A stretch of DNA of 6,694 nt, taken from contig JAFVEW010000172.1 of NCBI GenBank assembly GCA_017475805.1, positions 1 through 6,694 of the forward strand. The letters are read 5' to 3'. The notes under the pieces are model-generated. The model saw only the letters and a list, made by a program, of their open reading frames with translations. It made no database searches and was not told where the DNA came from. Every line of letters begins with the position of its first letter. Position 1 is the stretch's first letter. Shown one piece after another: positions 5,321 to 6,694 of this stretch. The position numbers and the translations under genes were made by a program. This stretch comes from Synergistaceae bacterium. GTDB lineage: Bacteria > Synergistota > Synergistia > Synergistales > Aminobacteriaceae.

Positions 5321-6000
5321 AACTTTTTGCCCCTTCCGATTACAATAATTAATAACGCGACAAACGCAGATAAAATTCCAAAGCCCGAATTACAGCCGCT
5401 GCTTGTCTCTTCGTCAAGTTCGGGCTTTGTAGTTCCGTCTTTCCATAAGGCGCAGTCAGCGTTAATTTCGCATTCTCCGATCGTATCTACGTCAACATAG
5501 CCTCTAACTCTTAGCTTCCCTGAAGATTCAGAAGTAAAAGTTACAGTGAGATTAAGATCGTCTAATTTCACTGAAGGAAGTTCAAAAGGTTTGCTTAGAG
5601 TCGGTCTTGCTTCGGGAAGCAAAATAGGAATTTGAACGGCATTATCAATTTTATTGTCCCAAACTTTTATATCAAATCCGGCTTTGTCGAACATATAAAT
5701 TCTTAAATCAAGATCGCAAGAAGTCAGAACTTTTCTGTTCTCATTTACAGCTCCGCGTGATATTTCGTTATTGCCGTCTAAAATTTTATCTATATTTGGG
5801 TCAAGATTTTTCAAAACTTCCATTTCTTGATTCATTTCGCCTTCAATTTTGAAAGATACTCTCACGAAATTTTTTTCGACAAAACTTGTTCCTTCAATGT
5901 TCCATTTTCCTGGCAATATTGAGTCAATATATTCGCTTGCCTGTAAGTTTGAACACGAGATTATAAAAATCAAAAATGCAAATAAAAATTTTTTAATCAT
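5302..6000 (-). CDS. Secreted protein of unknown function with putative Synergist-CTERM sorting tail
   Basis: I do not recognise the main domain. Three parts are visible in the 232 residues. Residues 1-21 form a signal peptide (MIKKFLFAFLIFIIS then CSNLQA), with a likely signal peptidase I site after Ala21; the Ile-Ile-Ser-Cys16 stretch could also be read as a lipobox. Residues 22-195 are a hydrophilic, probably beta-rich region with cysteines at 95, 177 and 183. The tail has Ser-Ser-Gly-Cys-Asn-Ser-Gly-Phe-Gly at 200-208, a hydrophobic segment at 209-222 and a basic cluster at 223-226, matching the layout of the Synergist-CTERM sorting domain. The final residues after the basic cluster run into the start of mreB (19-base overlap), so the two are probably translationally coupled. 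I chose ATG at 6000; an in-frame GTG lies 9 bases upstream, and no strong Shine-Dalgarno separates them. A surface-anchored role is inferred from the tail only. Confidence 0.8.
   Translation of the reverse strand: MIKKFLFAFLIFIISCSNLQASEYIDSILPGKWNIEGTSFVEKNFVRVSFKIEGEMNQEMEVLKNLDPNIDKILDGNNEISRGAVNENRKVLTSCDLDLRIYMFDKAGFDIKVWDNKIDNAVQIPILLPEARPTLSKPFELPSVKLDDLNLTVTFTSESSGKLRVRGYVDVDTIGECEINADCALWKDGTTKPELDEETSSGCNSGFGILSAFVALLIIVIGRGKKFCSGQI
5330..5337 (-). promoter_or_regulatory. Shine-Dalgarno of the mreB homologue
   Basis: GGAAGGGG on the minus strand lies 9 bases before the TTG at 5320. It sits inside the coding region of the upstream secreted protein. It supports TTG as the real start, since no ATG or GTG fits the conserved N-terminus better. 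Confidence 0.7.
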
Positions 6001-6694
6001 GTTTTTCACTTTCTATTCTAATTTTATTAATCATCGAGGCCAAGTAACCTGCTCCGAATCCATTATCAATGTTAACAACGCTGACGCCGCTCGCACAAGA
6101 ATTTAACATAGCAAGCAAAGCCGCAACACCTCCGAATGAAGCTCCATAGCCTACGCTTGTTGGCACAGCAATAACAGGACAATCCGCCAAACCTCCTAAG
6201 ACGCTCGCCAAAGCTCCCTCCATGCCTGCAACTGCGACAATAACACTTGCGCTCATAATGTCATCGACGTGCGATAAAACTCTATGAAGCCCTGCGACTC
6301 CTACGTCATATAATCTTTTAACTTTATTTCCTAAGACTTCGGCGGTTAAAGCTGCCTCTTCAGCGACAGGAATATCGCTCGTGCCTCCTGTAGCAATAAT
6401 TATAAAATTTTTTCCTTCGGGTTTCGGCATTGTTCCATAAATTCCTGCCCGGGCTTCGGCGTGATAATTTACTTCACAGCCTAAAGTTTTTAGTTTTTCT
6501 GCAGACTCTTTTGAAAGACGGGTAATTAAAATTGCGCCCTGATGATGTTCTTTCATTACACTAATAATCCCTGCGATCTGCTCGGGAGTCTTGCCTGCGC
6601 CGTATATAACTTCAGAAACACCCTGACGAATTTTTCTATGTAAATCGACTTTTGCGTATCCTATATCTTCAAAGGGTTTTTCTTTTAATTTCAA
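5993..6694 (-). CDS. larB: LarB, pyridinium-3,5-biscarboxylic acid mononucleotide synthase (5' end cut by window edge)
   Basis: LarB carries out the first step of nickel-pincer nucleotide cofactor synthesis: it carboxylates the nicotinate ring of nicotinic acid adenine dinucleotide and hydrolyses the product to the dicarboxylated mononucleotide. It is a cytosolic enzyme whose C-terminal half resembles the PurE/AIR carboxylase fold. In the 233 visible residues I see the N-terminal block FEDIGYAKVDLHRKIRQG, a Gly-rich ATGGTSDIPVAEEAALTAEV segment (about 101-120), VAGMEGALASVLGGL (155-169), VPTSVGYGASFGGVAALL (177-194) and LNSCASGVSVVNIDNGFGAG (197-216). The Cys in the last block, residue 200 here, matches the substrate-binding catalytic cysteine of the family. 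The reading frame is open to the right edge and family members run near 250 residues, so about 20 N-terminal residues are missing; the TTG at the edge is probably an internal Leu. Its end overlaps the next gene by 8 bases. larC and larE are not in the window. Confidence 0.93.
   Translation of the reverse strand: MKLKEKPFEDIGYAKVDLHRKIRQGVSEVIYGAGKTPEQIAGIISVMKEHHQGAILITRLSKESAEKLKTLGCEVNYHAEARAGIYGTMPKPEGKNFIIIATGGTSDIPVAEEAALTAEVLGNKVKRLYDVGVAGLHRVLSHVDDIMSASVIVAVAGMEGALASVLGGLADCPVIAVPTSVGYGASFGGVAALLAMLNSCASGVSVVNIDNGFGAGYLASMINKIRIESEKHD

Noticed and set aside
2535..5345. Similar peptides KKFYSGQI (start of FlgA) and KKFCSGQI (end of the secreted protein)
   Set aside because: The match is only eight residues in unrelated contexts (signal peptide versus C-terminal tail), and the surrounding DNA does not match; probably chance.
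5849..6106. Plus-strand open frame across the larB/secreted protein junction
   Set aside because: It runs antisense through both genes; no ribosome binding site or family resemblance.

Overview
This window is a densely packed stretch in which every supported gene lies on the minus strand, so transcription runs from position 6694 down to 1. Base composition is AT-rich by eye. The most telling lineage clue is the C-terminus of the secreted protein at 5302-6000. A Cys-Asn-Ser-Gly-Phe-Gly segment, a hydrophobic stretch and a basic cluster together look like the Synergist-CTERM sorting signal described for Synergistota. The linked FlgA (P-ring chaperone) and FlgH (L-ring) genes fit a diderm, flagellated bacterium. 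I therefore infer a low-GC member of Synergistota; this is inference, not proof.

Layout in transcription order: (1) the 3' part of larB (nickel-pincer cofactor synthesis), cut by the right window edge; (2) a secreted protein with a putative Synergist-CTERM tail, whose start overlaps the end of larB; (3) an MreB/Mbl actin homologue starting at TTG and overlapping gene 2 by 19 bases; (4) flgF and flgG, the rod-type proteins, with a tandem heptamer repeat in the 73-base gap between them; (5) flgA, the P-ring chaperone; (6) two consecutive type II toxin-antitoxin (TA) modules, first a YefM/YoeB-type pair and then a short RelB/DinJ-like antitoxin with a YafQ-type toxin; (7) the first 164 codons of flgH, cut by the left window edge. 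No intergenic gap exceeds about 75 bases, and I see no rRNA, tRNA, CRISPR, insertion sequence or clear intrinsic terminator.

The mreB-flgF-flgG-flgA-flgH series is a cell-shape/flagellar rod and ring operon. The mreB-type gene next to two rod genes recalls mbl-flhO-flhP of Bacillus subtilis. The unusual part is the pair of TA modules sitting between flgA and flgH in the operon's own orientation. Although the two modules belong to different families, each is preceded by the same 29-base element (28 of 29 positions identical), which carries an extended -10 promoter motif and the Shine-Dalgarno sequence. The second antitoxin also appears to lack the usual N-terminal DNA-binding domain. Together these suggest two TA modules sharing one control element inside a flagellar operon, possibly cross-regulated and able to affect expression of flgH and the genes beyond it.
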